Below, one piece after another: positions 50,356 through 59,782 of a stretch of DNA of 64,000 bases (positions are counted from its first letter, which is position 1; each line of letters begins with the position of its first letter). Source of the stretch: Nocardia cyriacigeorgica GUH-2 (lineage in GTDB: Bacteria; Actinomycetota; Actinomycetes; Mycobacteriales; Mycobacteriaceae); assembly GCF_000284035.1 (NCBI RefSeq), contig NC_016887.1, positions 2,542,001-2,606,000 of the forward strand, read 5' to 3'. The position numbers and the translations under genes were made by a program. A model generated the notes under the pieces. The model saw nothing but the letters and a program-made list of their open reading frames with translations. It was not told the DNA's origin and ran no database searches.

Positions 50356-51219
50356 TCAGGAGTTGACGACTCCACCCGGTGCGGGCTGGGCCTCGACCGG
50401 CTGACCGTGCGGCGGGGCCGCGAGCGCGTCGGCGGCACCGATGGCGGCACCGGCGGCGGCACCGATCGCGGCGGCGGGCACCGCGATCACCGCGGCACCG
50501 ATGGCGGCACCGAGCATCGGCCCCGCGACGAGCCCGGCCGGCAGGAACGGCACACCGGCGACCAAACCGGCGACCGCACCGACGACGGCCGAGGTGGCCG
50601 CCAGCGGAGTGCTCGCGCTCGCACCGGCCACCGCGCCGACCGCGGCCGCGCCGATGGTCTGGCTGGCGACCCGGTCCGAGCGGCTGCGTTCCATGCCGAC
50701 CGAGTCGAGGAACGTCGCCAGCCCCGCCTCGGCGTTCGCGGCGCCGTCGTTGACCTGGGCGGCCTGCTGCGGATCGAGCCAGGCCGGCGACTCGATGGCG
50801 ACGTCACCGAACCGCAGCTGACCCGGCGGTGGCGCGATGGGCGCGACCGGCTCGACCTGGGTGGGCGCGTGCAGATCGCCGAGCGGAGCGAGGTAGTCCT
50901 TCTCGGGGACCGGACGCGACCAGGCGAGCGTGGTGTGCGCGCCGGGCTCGGCCGCCGACTGCCGCGCGGGCGCCGGGTTCGCCGTCAGCGCCTCGGGGGC
51001 TACCTGAGTTTCGGCGATCGGCGCCGCCGGCGCGGAAACACCGAGCGGTGTCGTGCTGGGCGAGTGGTCGGTCACCGTCGCCGACTGCGCCGGCTGGGTG
51101 GTGGCCGTGGCGGTGCCCGTGCCGACGAGCGCCATGACGAGTGGAACCGCGCCCGCCACAACGATCGACCCGACCTTCTGCCGCTGCGGGTGGGTCATCC
51201 TGTGCTTGGCTGTGGCCAT
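50356..51219 (-). CDS. Secreted Ala/Gly-rich protein
   Basis: 287-aa protein with a signal peptide (VGSIVVAGAVPLVMALVGTG, cleavage after TATATT or nearby). A Pro/Ala-rich linker follows, then a soluble part (LAWSRPVPEKDYLAPLGDLH, FGDVAIESPAWLDPQQAAQV). The final hydrophobic half is almost entirely Ala/Gly/Val/Pro (AAAVGAVAGASASTPLAATS, IGAAVIAVPAAAIGAAAGAA), a glycine-zipper tail. The design is like the secreted protein at 27661. Family uncharacterised; envelope role inferred. Confidence 0.75.
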   Translation of the reverse strand: MATAKHRMTHPQRQKVGSIVVAGAVPLVMALVGTGTATATTQPAQSATVTDHSPSTTPLGVSAPAAPIAETQVAPEALTANPAPARQSAAEPGAHTTLAWSRPVPEKDYLAPLGDLHAPTQVEPVAPIAPPPGQLRFGDVAIESPAWLDPQQAAQVNDGAANAEAGLATFLDSVGMERSRSDRVASQTIGAAAVGAVAGASASTPLAATSAVVGAVAGLVAGVPFLPAGLVAGPMLGAAIGAAVIAVPAAAIGAAAGAAIGAADALAAPPHGQPVEAQPAPGGVVNS

Positions 51220-51328
51220 GATTGCCTTTCATCCGGAGTGAGTCCGATGTCTGTTCGACATTCGGACTCGGCGCACACCCGGATGGGTGCTTTCACGGGC
51301 CGGTCGGATCAGCCGTTATTGCCGGAAG

Positions 51329-52825
51329 TTAGCCGGTGGCGCGGGTGCGGTCGGATTCGGCCGGCGCGGTTTCCGGCTTGCCGTCCGTGGCCACCTCGGT
51401 CGTGGGTCCGGCGCCGCTGGTGGCGGCTTTCCAGCTGTTCGCCGAGGGATCGCCGAGGGCCGACATCACCACTTCGGCTTCGCCCTCATCCTCGCCGTTC
51501 ATCGCCTCCAGTGCCAAGCGGGCGAACACCCACTGCTCGGTGGCGGCCATCTGACCGCGGGTGCGGCCGAGGAAGGTGACGAACCACTGGATGACGGTGA
51601 TGATCCGGCTGCGGTAGCCGACCAGGTAGTACAGGTGCAGCGCCAGCCACGCCAGCCAGGCGATGAATCCGCCGAACTCCAGCTTGCCGACCTGGCAGAC
51701 GGCGCTGAACCGCGACACCGTCGCCATGCTGCCCTTGTTGAAGTACTTGAACGGCTTGCGCTCTTCGGGGGTGTGGCCCTTGAGGCCGGCCTTGATCTGC
51801 TTGGCGGCGTAGGTGGAGCCCTGGATCGCGCCCTGCGCCTGACCGGGCACATTCGGCACCGACATCAGGTCGCCCACGACGAAGACGTTGGGGTGGCCCT
51901 TGATAGTGAGGTCCGGCTCGACGATGACGCGCCCGGCCCGGTCCACCTCGGTGCCGTCGGAGCGGTCGGCGAGCATCTTGCCCAGCGGGCTGGCCTGCAC
52001 ACCGGCCGACCACACCTTGCACGCGGATTCGATGCGCCGGATGGTGCCGTCGGGATCCTTGACCGTGACCCCGTGCGCGTCGACATCGGTGACCATGGCG
52101 TTGAGCTGGATCTCCACGCCCATCTTCTCCAGCCGGCGCTGCGCCTTGCCGCCCAGCTTGGGGCCCATCGGGCCGAGCACCGCGCCCGCGCCCTCAACCA
52201 GCACCACCCGCGCGTCGCGCGGGTCGATGTTGTGGAAGGTGCCTTCCAGGGTGCGGTCGGCCAGTTCGGCGATCTGCCCGGCGAGTTCGACGCCGGTCGG
52301 GCCCGCGCCGACCACGACGAAGGTCAGCAGGCGTTCACGCTCTTCCTGGGTGGTCGCCAGCTCCGCCTGCTCGAACGCGCCGAGGATGCGACCGCGCAGC
52401 TCGAGGGCATCGTCGATGGTCTTCATGCCGGGGGCGAAGGTGGAGAAATGGTCGTTGCCGAAATACGACTGCTGCGCGCCGGTGGCCACGATCAGGCTGT
52501 CGAAGGAGGTGACGGTGTCCTGGTTGAGCAGCCGGGAGGTGACCGTTTTGGCCTTCAGGTCGATATCGATGACCTCACCCATCAGCACCTGGGCGTTCTT
52601 CTGCTTGCGCAGCACCAGGCGAGTGGCCGGGGCGATCTCGCCGACCGAGAGGATGCCGGTGGCGACCTGGTAGAGCAGGGGCTGGAACAGGTGGGTCGAG
52701 GTCTTGGAGATCAGGGTGACGTCGACATCGGCGTTCTTGAGGTGCTTGGTCCCGAACAAGCCGCCGAAGCCGGAACCGATCACCACCACCTGGTGACGAC
52801 GGTTCTCCACGGTTTCAGTGCTCAT
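51329..52825 (-). CDS. ndh: Type II NADH dehydrogenase (NDH-2)
   Basis: 498-aa membrane-associated flavoprotein that passes electrons from NADH to menaquinone without proton pumping. FAD-binding VVVIGSGFGGLFGTKHLK, quinone-side FQPLLYQVATGILSVGEIAP, NADH-binding VVVGAGPTGVELAGQIAEL, and VFVVGDLMSVPNVPGQAQGA with the FAD Asp. The C-terminal region has amphipathic and hydrophobic helices (FGGFIAWLAWLALHLYYLVG) that anchor it to the membrane, then an acidic low-complexity tail. GAGGAG precedes ATG 52825. Confidence 0.93.
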   Translation of the reverse strand: MSTETVENRRHQVVVIGSGFGGLFGTKHLKNADVDVTLISKTSTHLFQPLLYQVATGILSVGEIAPATRLVLRKQKNAQVLMGEVIDIDLKAKTVTSRLLNQDTVTSFDSLIVATGAQQSYFGNDHFSTFAPGMKTIDDALELRGRILGAFEQAELATTQEERERLLTFVVVGAGPTGVELAGQIAELADRTLEGTFHNIDPRDARVVLVEGAGAVLGPMGPKLGGKAQRRLEKMGVEIQLNAMVTDVDAHGVTVKDPDGTIRRIESACKVWSAGVQASPLGKMLADRSDGTEVDRAGRVIVEPDLTIKGHPNVFVVGDLMSVPNVPGQAQGAIQGSTYAAKQIKAGLKGHTPEERKPFKYFNKGSMATVSRFSAVCQVGKLEFGGFIAWLAWLALHLYYLVGYRSRIITVIQWFVTFLGRTRGQMAATEQWVFARLALEAMNGEDEGEAEVVMSALGDPSANSWKAATSGAGPTTEVATDGKPETAPAESDRTRATG

Positions 52826-53054
52826 CGTCGCTGCTCCTCGACAGACTGGGGGTCGACCCCGCCGAACGTTTCTGACAGTGGACACGGTAGTCGGCGCCTA
52901 CCCGGTCGTCACGGTGAGATCCCCGTTGGCCGCGCGTGTCGGTGCGGACGCGCACCGTTGTTCGCCGTAAGAAGTGAAGCCGGATTCCGGTGAAGTGCCC
53001 GGCGAGCGACGGAAAACGAATACCATGGAGGTTCCTCGCCCAGGGAGGTCTGCC

Positions 53055-54539
53055 ATGGTCACCGTCGACCGTGCCGGCGTCGAAAAAGCCCGCGTGCGTA
53101 TCGAATCGGAGAATTCCGGACTGATCGAGATCCCGCGCGCGCACCCCATCGACCGGGCGTTGAGCCTGGTCCCGGCCCGACGCCGAGTACTCGCCAACCC
53201 GCCCTCCGGTAGCAGCGCCACCGCCGTCGACGGCGATGCCGGGCTGCCCTATCTCGGCCGCGCACTGCATTACATGCGCTGGGGCCCGGCGGAAATGATG
53301 GACCGCTACCGGCGCTACGGACCGGTCACGCTCAACAGCTCACTCGGCATGGAGCGGGTGATGGCCGCCGGACCGGAGGCCATCGACGAGGTGCTCGGCC
53401 GCCGGCGTCGCGATTTCGGCCAGGGCTGGGACTATTTCATCGGCCCGTTCTTCCGGCGCGGACTGCTGTTGCTGGAATTCGACGAGCACATGTTCCATCG
53501 CCGGATCATGCAGCAGGCCTTCACCCGCGATCGGCTCGAGGCCCATCTGGCCGCGCTGACGCCGGTGGTGCGGGAGGTCGTCGGCCGCTGGGTGCCGCCG
53601 GGCCGAGGCGCGAGCCGCACGGTGAAGCTGTTTCCCACCATCAAGGAACTGACCCTCGACATCGCCGGTGAGACGTTCATGGCCGCCGATGTCGGCCCGC
53701 AGCGTCGGCGGCTGACCGAGGCGTTCGTCGACTGCACGCACGCGGGGCTGGCCATCGTGCGCCACCCCATGCCGGGTGGGCGCTGGCGGGCGGGGCTGCG
53801 CGGACGCAAGGTGCTCGAGGAGTACTTCACCGCGATGTTGCCGCAGAAGCGGCGCAGCGAGGAGGCCGATTTCTTCTCCGGGTTGTGCCATGCCCGCGAC
53901 GCCGACGGCTCGGTGTTCAGCGACGCCGACGTGGTCAATCACATGATCTTCCTGATCATGGCCGCCCACGACACCACCACGACCACCGCCACCGCGGTGG
54001 CCTACTACCTGGGCAAACACCCCGACTGGCAGCAGCGGGTGCGCGCGGAGGTGCGGGCGGCCGACCGCGCGGGCGCCCCGCCGACCATCGCCGAGTTGGA
54101 GAGCATGCGCGATCTGGATCTGGTGGTGAAGGAGAGTCTGCGGTTGATGCCGCCGGTGCCCGGTCTGGTGCGGCGGGCGGTGCGCGACACCGAGATCTGC
54201 GGGCACTACATCCCGGCGGGCACCCCGGTGGATCTGGCCTATCAGGTGAATCATTTGCTGCCGGAACTGTGGACCGATCCGGAGATCTTCGATCCGGAAC
54301 GCTTTTCCGAGGCGCGCCGGGAGGACAAGTCGCATCGGCTGGCCTGGATGCCGTTCGGCGCGGGTTCGCACAAGTGCATCGGCATGCACTTCGGCACCTT
54401 CGAGGTGAAGACGGTGATCGCGGCGCTGGTGCGCGACTACGAGTGGACGATTCCGGACCCGTATCGGATGCCGTGGGGCTTCACCACCATCCCGTTCCCG
54501 CGCGACGACGCACCGATGCGTTTGCGCCGGATCAGCTGA
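53055..54539 (+). CDS. Cytochrome P450
   Basis: 494-aa P450. I-helix AAHDTTTTT (oxygen activation), ExxR in ESLRLMPPVP, the PERF-type region FDPERFSE, and the haem loop FGAGSHKCIGMHFG with the Cys ligand. The N-terminal 60 residues lack a clear membrane anchor, as in soluble bacterial P450s, but the length and PPVPxLVRRAVRDTEICGHY form are those of CYP families that act on sterols, fatty acids or terpenoids. ATG 53055 follows AGGGAGG. No ferredoxin or reductase gene is adjacent, so redox partners are elsewhere. Confidence 0.93.
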   Translation: MVTVDRAGVEKARVRIESENSGLIEIPRAHPIDRALSLVPARRRVLANPPSGSSATAVDGDAGLPYLGRALHYMRWGPAEMMDRYRRYGPVTLNSSLGMERVMAAGPEAIDEVLGRRRRDFGQGWDYFIGPFFRRGLLLLEFDEHMFHRRIMQQAFTRDRLEAHLAALTPVVREVVGRWVPPGRGASRTVKLFPTIKELTLDIAGETFMAADVGPQRRRLTEAFVDCTHAGLAIVRHPMPGGRWRAGLRGRKVLEEYFTAMLPQKRRSEEADFFSGLCHARDADGSVFSDADVVNHMIFLIMAAHDTTTTTATAVAYYLGKHPDWQQRVRAEVRAADRAGAPPTIAELESMRDLDLVVKESLRLMPPVPGLVRRAVRDTEICGHYIPAGTPVDLAYQVNHLLPELWTDPEIFDPERFSEARREDKSHRLAWMPFGAGSHKCIGMHFGTFEVKTVIAALVRDYEWTIPDPYRMPWGFTTIPFPRDDAPMRLRRIS

Positions 54540-54543
54540 CCGC

Positions 54544-54575
54544 GGTGGCTCCGAGTGGCCGCACTCGGAGCCACC
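54544..54575. terminator. 14-bp hairpin between P450 and convergent gene
   Basis: Perfect inverted repeat GGTGGCTCCGAGTG / CACTCGGAGCCACC with loop GCCG, between the P450 stop (54539) and the beta-lactamase-like stop (54583). Bidirectional terminator. Confidence 0.8.
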
Positions 54576-54582
54576 CGCGGGC

Positions 54583-55485
54583 TCAGCGTCCGGCCAGCAG
54601 CAGCTCGGCGATCTTGGTGTCGGTGTCGGCGCCGTCGGTGTAGCCGCCCTGGTCGCCCATCGAGGTCATGATCGACAGGGTGTAGCGCTCACCCGGGCCG
54701 GCGAAGCCGACCGAGTTGACCACCCAGCCGCCCTGTTCGGCCGACCAGCCGTTCTTCAGGCCCGGCCGCATCGCGGCGCCGGCGCCCCACACACCCCAGT
54801 GCTGATTCATATCGACCTTGCGCATCCGGTCGATGAGGTAGTTGCGGTCGTCGGGGTGCATCCGGTCGAGCACATGCGACATCAGCCGGTCCAGGTCGGC
54901 CGCGGTGCACTTCTGGAACGACCAGTCGGGGAACAGCGCGGTGTTGGTCGGTTGCGGGACCAGGCTGGTCATGCCGTTGGCGCGGAAGGCGTTGTTGTAG
55001 GCCATCCGGTCCAGGCCCGCGTACTTGTTCCAGAGGATGTCGGTGGCCTGGTCGTTGGAGGTGGCCAGCATCGCCTCCATCAGCGCGCGGTCCTCGGGGG
55101 GCAGGCCGATGGCGCCGACGCGCGCGCGGTTGAGCAGGTCGGCGGCGATGGCGAGCTTGATGGTCGAGGCGGTCCACACCGAGTTCTCGGCGTGCTCGTT
55201 GGCGTACACCCCGCCGCTCACCCGGTCGCGCAGCACATAGCCGGTGACGCCGGGGCGGTTCTTCAGATAGGCGTTCACACTGGCGATCCGGTTGCTCATA
55301 TCGCAGTCGAACCCGGGCAGGCACGCTTGGGTGTGCGCGATCGGCGCGGCGGCAGCGGTCGGCAGGATGGCGGGCACGCCGGGAAGCGCGATGGCTGCGG
55401 CGGCAAGGACACAGGCGGATGCGGCGACGCGGGGACCGGCCCCGGTAGCGGCCATGGGGAAACGCACGAGGGACCACATTGGCAT
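54583..55485 (-). CDS. Secreted beta-lactamase-fold protein (class A-like)
   Basis: 300-aa exported serine-active protein. The signal peptide includes AASACVLAAAAIALPGVPAI. The SxxK motif is TASTIKLAIAADLLNR; the SDN-like element is ATSNDQATDILW; the KTG-like element is LKNGWSAEQGGWVVNSVGF, with Asn instead of Thr. The active-site Glu of class A enzymes is not certain. These changes, and the similarity to mycobacterial LppW-type proteins, favour a peptidoglycan-related or accessory role over true penicillin hydrolysis. The start is ATG 55485; ATG 55479 and 55455 remain possible. Confidence 0.85.
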   Translation of the reverse strand: MPMWSLVRFPMAATGAGPRVAASACVLAAAAIALPGVPAILPTAAAAPIAHTQACLPGFDCDMSNRIASVNAYLKNRPGVTGYVLRDRVSGGVYANEHAENSVWTASTIKLAIAADLLNRARVGAIGLPPEDRALMEAMLATSNDQATDILWNKYAGLDRMAYNNAFRANGMTSLVPQPTNTALFPDWSFQKCTAADLDRLMSHVLDRMHPDDRNYLIDRMRKVDMNQHWGVWGAGAAMRPGLKNGWSAEQGGWVVNSVGFAGPGERYTLSIMTSMGDQGGYTDGADTDTKIAELLLAGR

Positions 55486-55576
55486 ATCCGTGCGCGCGAC
55501 GCACGTCTTGAGCTCAGCGGCCCCGTGTGCTAGTGGATTCGGAGATCTTGTGTGGCAAGAACTTTCGCCGGGCGGA

Positions 55577-55783
55577 TCAGCGGTGCAGGGCCTGCCGCGC
55601 CGCGGTGGCGCCCTCGTTGAGCCGATGGCAGTGTTCGAACGCCTCGGCGTGCTGATCGCGCGGCCACGAGTGTAGAACGACGGTGCGCCCGTAGCAGCGC
55701 GAGTTGACGAGCTCCCAGCGGTCGCCGATGCGGCGGACAGTGAAGCCGCCTCTCGGTACCAGGGGAATCACCATCGCATCCAT
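55577..55783 (-). CDS. Hypothetical small protein, 68 aa
   Basis: Compact 68-aa protein (MDAMVIPLVPRGGFTVRRIG, WELVNSRCYGRTVVLHSWPR) with two beta-type segments and a C-terminal helix. No signal peptide or known domain. It lies between the beta-lactamase-like gene start (55485) and recC, and no regulatory site was found. Codon use is normal, but the gene is uncertain. Confidence 0.4.
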   Translation of the reverse strand: MDAMVIPLVPRGGFTVRRIGDRWELVNSRCYGRTVVLHSWPRDQHAEAFEHCHRLNEGATAARQALHR

Positions 55784-56050
55784 GAAACGCGAACCAGCCT
55801 TTCGGTGCAGTCTCCCGTTCCTCCCCGGGGAAGGACTGTGGCACAGCCCCCGGCAGATGCCCGGACGACACGGCCGAATATCGATCGGGTATGTGGCCTA
55901 TGTCACGTGCGGTTCGCCGGGCCGCTGCGGTTGCGCGTCGGTCGCTGGGCGTATAACGGGTGCACGAAGCGCCGAGGTGCTCGACCCGGGGCCGGTGGTG
56001 GTGGCCGGGTGTGCCGAGGCGGACCGCATCGGGAGAGAGAGAGGGCGCGC

Positions 56051-59000
56051 ATGCCGCTGCACATCCATCGCGGCGAACGCGCCGACGTGCTGGCCGACGC
56101 CCTGGCCGGGCTGCTGGCCGACCCACTGCCCGACCCGTTCGCCACCGAGGTGGTGGCGGTGCCGGCCAAGGGGGTGGAACGGTGGCTGACGCAGCGGCTT
56201 TCGGGTGTGCTCGGAGTTTCCGCGGCCCCCGGCGGTGACGGTATCGCCGCCAATATCGAGTTCCCCTCCCCGGCGCACCTGGTGGCCGAGGCGCTGGCCG
56301 CGGCCGGCGGGGTGGCACCGGCCGACGACCCGTGGGCGCACGATCGCGTGGTGTGGACGTTGCTGCGAGTGATCGACAGCTCGATCTCCCAGCCCTGGTG
56401 CGCGGTGCTGGCCCGCCATCTCGGCCTGCGCGACGGCGACGCCGGTCACCGGGCCGGGCGCCGGTATGCCACCGCCGCGCATCTGGCGGGCCTGTTCGAT
56501 AGTTACGCAGCCCAGCGTCCGCAGCTCATCATCGACTGGGCCGCCGGTGCCGATACCGATGGCGCGGGATCGCCGGTTCCCGAGGATCTGCGCTGGCAGC
56601 CGACCTTGTGGCGGTGTCTGCGCGCGGAGATCGGCACGCCGAGCCCAGCCGAACGCCTCGCCCCCGCCTGCGACGTGCTGCGCGCCGATCCCGGGATCGT
56701 GGATCTGCCGGAGCGGGTGTCGTTGTTCGGCCCGACCCGGTTGCCCGCCGACCAGCTCGCGGTGATCGAAGCGCTGGCCGAGCGCCGCGAGGTGCACCTG
56801 TGGCTGACCCATCCGAGCCCGGCGATGTGGGACGCGCTGAGCGGTATCGCGCCGGCGCTCACCCGGGGCGAGGATAGGACCGCCGCAGCGGTGCATCATC
56901 CGTTGCTGGCCGGTCTGGCTCGCGATGTGCGGGAATTGCAGCAGCGGTTGCCTGCTGCGGCATCTGATCGGCGGCATGGTGGAGAGGGTGCGGCCGGTAG
57001 GAGTGACGAACATTTGGACGTCGCTGCTGGCGGTGCGGCCGACCGGCGCCATCGAGGAGACGGTGGTGCGGCCGATAGGCGTGACGAACACCTGGACGTC
57101 GACGAACACCTGGACATCGCTGCTGGCGGTGTGACCGACCGACGCCATGGGGGAGACGGTGGCGCCGCTGGTAGGAGCGATGAACACCTGGACGTCGCTG
57201 CTGCCGCCGCGGCCGACCGGAGCCATGGGGGAGACGGTGGTGCGGCTGGTAGGAGTGGCGAACACCTGGACGTCGCTGCCGACGGTGCAGGGACGGGTGG
57301 CGCGGACGCTCAGGTTTCCGAGCAGGGTGATCTCGATGCCGAACCGGCGGATCGCAGCGGGGCCGGCGATCCACCCGGGACCGGCCCAACGACCTTGCTG
57401 GGTGCGTTGCAAGACCATGTCCGCAACGACCGCTGGTCCGCGACCCCCGCCGTCGCCGACGGCACCGTCCAGATCCATGCCTGTCATGGCCCGGCGCGGC
57501 AGGTCGAGGTGCTGCGTGACTGTCTGCTCGCCCTGTTCACTGACGATCCGACGCTCGAGCCGCGCGATGTGCTGATCATGTGCCCGGAGGTGGAGGCGTA
57601 CGCTCCGCTGGTGCGGGCGGCGTTCGGACAGAAGGTTCCGGGTTCGGTTGAGCCGGTGGGGGATTCGGGCCGGCCCGGGCATCCGGCGCATCGGTTGCGG
57701 GTGCGGTTGGCCGACCGCGGGCGGGCGGTCACCAATCCGCTGCTCGGTGTGATCTCGGTGCTGCTGGAGCTGGCCGACGGGCGCGTCACCGTCACCCAGG
57801 TGCTCGATCTGGCCGCATCCGAAACCGTCCGCCGCCGTTGCGGTTTCGATGACGACGATATCGAGCGGCTGCGCGAGTGGGCGGCCGAGACCGGTGCGCG
57901 GTGGGGGATCGGGCTGCGGCAGCGGCAGGCGTTCGGGCTGGCCGATTTCGCGCAGAACACCCTCAACAGCGCCGTCGATCGCATCCTGCTCGGCGTCACC
58001 GCCGGCGAGAGCTCCGAGGACTGGCTGGATCTGGCGCTGCCGCTCGACGACGTGGACAGCAACGACGTCGATCTCGCGGGGCGCTTCGCCGAATTCGTCG
58101 ACCGGCTCGCCGTCGCGCTGCGCGACCTGCGCGGTCCGCGTCCCGCCGACGAGTGGGCCGCCGCGCTGGCACGCTCGCTGGACCTGCTGACCGACGTCCC
58201 CGAATCGCAGGCCTGGATCCGCACCGAGGCCCGCCGCGAACTCGCCGCCGCCCTGGCCTTCGCCGATACGGTGCCGCTGCGGCTGGCCGACATCGCGGTG
58301 CTGCTGGCCGGACGGCTGGCCGCCCGCCCCACCCGGGCCAACTTCCGCACCGGCGAGCTGACGGTGTGCACCATGGTCCCGATGCGCTCGGTGCCGCACC
58401 GGGTGGTGGTGCTGCTCGGCCTCGACGACGATGTGTTCCCCCGCGTGGGCGGCGTCGACGGTGACGACGTGCTGGCCCGCAATCCGCTGCTCGGCGAACG
58501 CGACCACCGCGCCGAGGATCGGCAACTGCTGCTGGATGCGATCATGGCGGCGGGCGAGCGGCTGGTATTGCTGCACACCGGGTCGGACCCGGTCTCCGGT
58601 AACCACCGCCCGCCGGCCATTCCGGTGGCCGAACTGCTCGATGTGCTGCGCGCGCACGTCGGGCCCGCGGGCATGGCCGAGGTGGTCACGCGCCATCCGT
58701 TGCAATCGTTCGATCGCCGCAACTTCCGCGCCGAGCGCCCGTTCAGTTTCGACACCGTCGCGCTGGCCGGTGCGCGGGCGGCGGGTGGTGTGCCGCAGCC
58801 GCGTCCGCCGTTTCTGGCCGAGCCGCTACCGCCGGCCGAGCCGGTGGATATCGGGCTGGCCGAATTGCTGTCGTTCGCCGAACATCCGGTGCGGGCATTC
58901 CTGTGGCAGCGGCTGGGGCTGCGGGTGCCCGATCAAGACGACGATATCGCCGACCGTCTGCCGATCGAGCTGGACGGCTTGGCGAAATGGGACCTCGGCG

Positions 59001-59782
59001 AACGGATGCTCGCCGCCCGGCTGACGGGCGCCGATCCGGCCGGGCTGCGGGCCGCGGAATGGCGACGCGGCACCCTGCCGCCGTTCGGGCTGGGCGGCGC
59101 GGTGCTCGACGAGGTGGAGCACACCGTCGACACCCTGGTGCGGATCGCGCTGCCGGAATACGAGCGGCCCGCGCGCGCCGTCGATATCGCGCTCGATCTG
59201 GGCGGCGGACGCCGGCTGACGGGGACGGTTCCTGAGGTCCGCGGTGACACCCTGGTGCGTACCACCTACTCCCGACTCGCCCCGAAACATCGCATCACAG
59301 CATGGGTATCGCTGCTGGCGCTGGCCGCGTCCGAGGACCGGCCGTGGCGGGCGGTGACCATCGGGCGCGGCCAATTCCGCCGTCCCGCATGGCGTTCGGA
59401 GCTGACCGCGCCGTCGGCTCCGGAAGCACTGGCAATCCTGCGCGAGCTGGTGGCACTGCGCGAGGCGGGGCTCACCGAGCCGCTGCCGATCGCCACCGCG
59501 GCCACCGCCGCCTACGCCGAGCGCCGCTTCCGGGGTGGCACCGTGGAGGAGGCGCTGGCGGCGGCCGAACGCGAATTCTTCGGCGGCCCCAATGGTCCGG
59601 GCCCCTACGGTGAGCACACCGATCGGCACCTGCGCTATATCTGGGGTCCTGCCCCGCGCCTGGACGATCTCGCGGCCGCACCCGCGCCACCCGGCGAACC
59701 GAGCGAAACCACCCGGTTCGGTGCGCTGGCGCGCCGGCTGTGGGCCCCGCTGCTGCGCGCCGAGGAACAGGGTCAGCCATGA
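56051..59782 (+). CDS. recC: RecC, exodeoxyribonuclease V gamma chain
   Basis: 1243-aa RecC. The N-terminus MPLHIHRGERADVLADALAG, then VPAKGVERWLTQRLS, DPWAHDRVVWTLLRVIDSSI, TVQIHACHGPARQVEVLRDC and, toward the C-terminus, AELLSFAEHPVRAFLWQRLG are typical of actinobacterial RecC. It is the inactivated helicase-like subunit that recognises Chi and works with RecB and RecD in double-strand break resection. Residues 306-413 or so are an in-frame tandem repeat insert (see 56966-57290). ATG 56051 is in front of a purine-rich GGGAGAGAGA. Its stop overlaps recB (ATGA). Confidence 0.93.
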   Translation: MPLHIHRGERADVLADALAGLLADPLPDPFATEVVAVPAKGVERWLTQRLSGVLGVSAAPGGDGIAANIEFPSPAHLVAEALAAAGGVAPADDPWAHDRVVWTLLRVIDSSISQPWCAVLARHLGLRDGDAGHRAGRRYATAAHLAGLFDSYAAQRPQLIIDWAAGADTDGAGSPVPEDLRWQPTLWRCLRAEIGTPSPAERLAPACDVLRADPGIVDLPERVSLFGPTRLPADQLAVIEALAERREVHLWLTHPSPAMWDALSGIAPALTRGEDRTAAAVHHPLLAGLARDVRELQQRLPAAASDRRHGGEGAAGRSDEHLDVAAGGAADRRHRGDGGAADRRDEHLDVDEHLDIAAGGVTDRRHGGDGGAAGRSDEHLDVAAAAAADRSHGGDGGAAGRSGEHLDVAADGAGTGGADAQVSEQGDLDAEPADRSGAGDPPGTGPTTLLGALQDHVRNDRWSATPAVADGTVQIHACHGPARQVEVLRDCLLALFTDDPTLEPRDVLIMCPEVEAYAPLVRAAFGQKVPGSVEPVGDSGRPGHPAHRLRVRLADRGRAVTNPLLGVISVLLELADGRVTVTQVLDLAASETVRRRCGFDDDDIERLREWAAETGARWGIGLRQRQAFGLADFAQNTLNSAVDRILLGVTAGESSEDWLDLALPLDDVDSNDVDLAGRFAEFVDRLAVALRDLRGPRPADEWAAALARSLDLLTDVPESQAWIRTEARRELAAALAFADTVPLRLADIAVLLAGRLAARPTRANFRTGELTVCTMVPMRSVPHRVVVLLGLDDDVFPRVGGVDGDDVLARNPLLGERDHRAEDRQLLLDAIMAAGERLVLLHTGSDPVSGNHRPPAIPVAELLDVLRAHVGPAGMAEVVTRHPLQSFDRRNFRAERPFSFDTVALAGARAAGGVPQPRPPFLAEPLPPAEPVDIGLAELLSFAEHPVRAFLWQRLGLRVPDQDDDIADRLPIELDGLAKWDLGERMLAARLTGADPAGLRAAEWRRGTLPPFGLGGAVLDEVEHTVDTLVRIALPEYERPARAVDIALDLGGGRRLTGTVPEVRGDTLVRTTYSRLAPKHRITAWVSLLALAASEDRPWRAVTIGRGQFRRPAWRSELTAPSAPEALAILRELVALREAGLTEPLPIATAATAAYAERRFRGGTVEEALAAAEREFFGGPNGPGPYGEHTDRHLRYIWGPAPRLDDLAAAPAPPGEPSETTRFGALARRLWAPLLRAEEQGQP
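56966..57290 (+). repeat. In-frame 26-residue tandem repeat inside recC
   Basis: Four consecutive copies of a unit of about 78 bp encoding DRRHGGDGGAAGRSDEHLDV plus AA(G/A)(G/A)A-type residues. The second copy carries an extra small duplication (DEHLDVDEHLDI). It is acidic/basic, Gly/Ala-rich and probably disordered, inserted in the RecC N-terminal helicase-like domain between the QRLPAAAS and DVAADGAGTGG parts. The frame stays open, so RecC is likely still made. Confidence 0.8.

Noticed and set aside
56966..57290. CRISPR array
   Set aside because: The units are adjacent and lack variable spacers; they keep the recC frame open.
55898..58705. 935-aa minus-strand open frame opposite recC
   Set aside because: Composition is Arg/Pro/Gly/His-rich with no domain, and it covers recC, which has recognised motifs.
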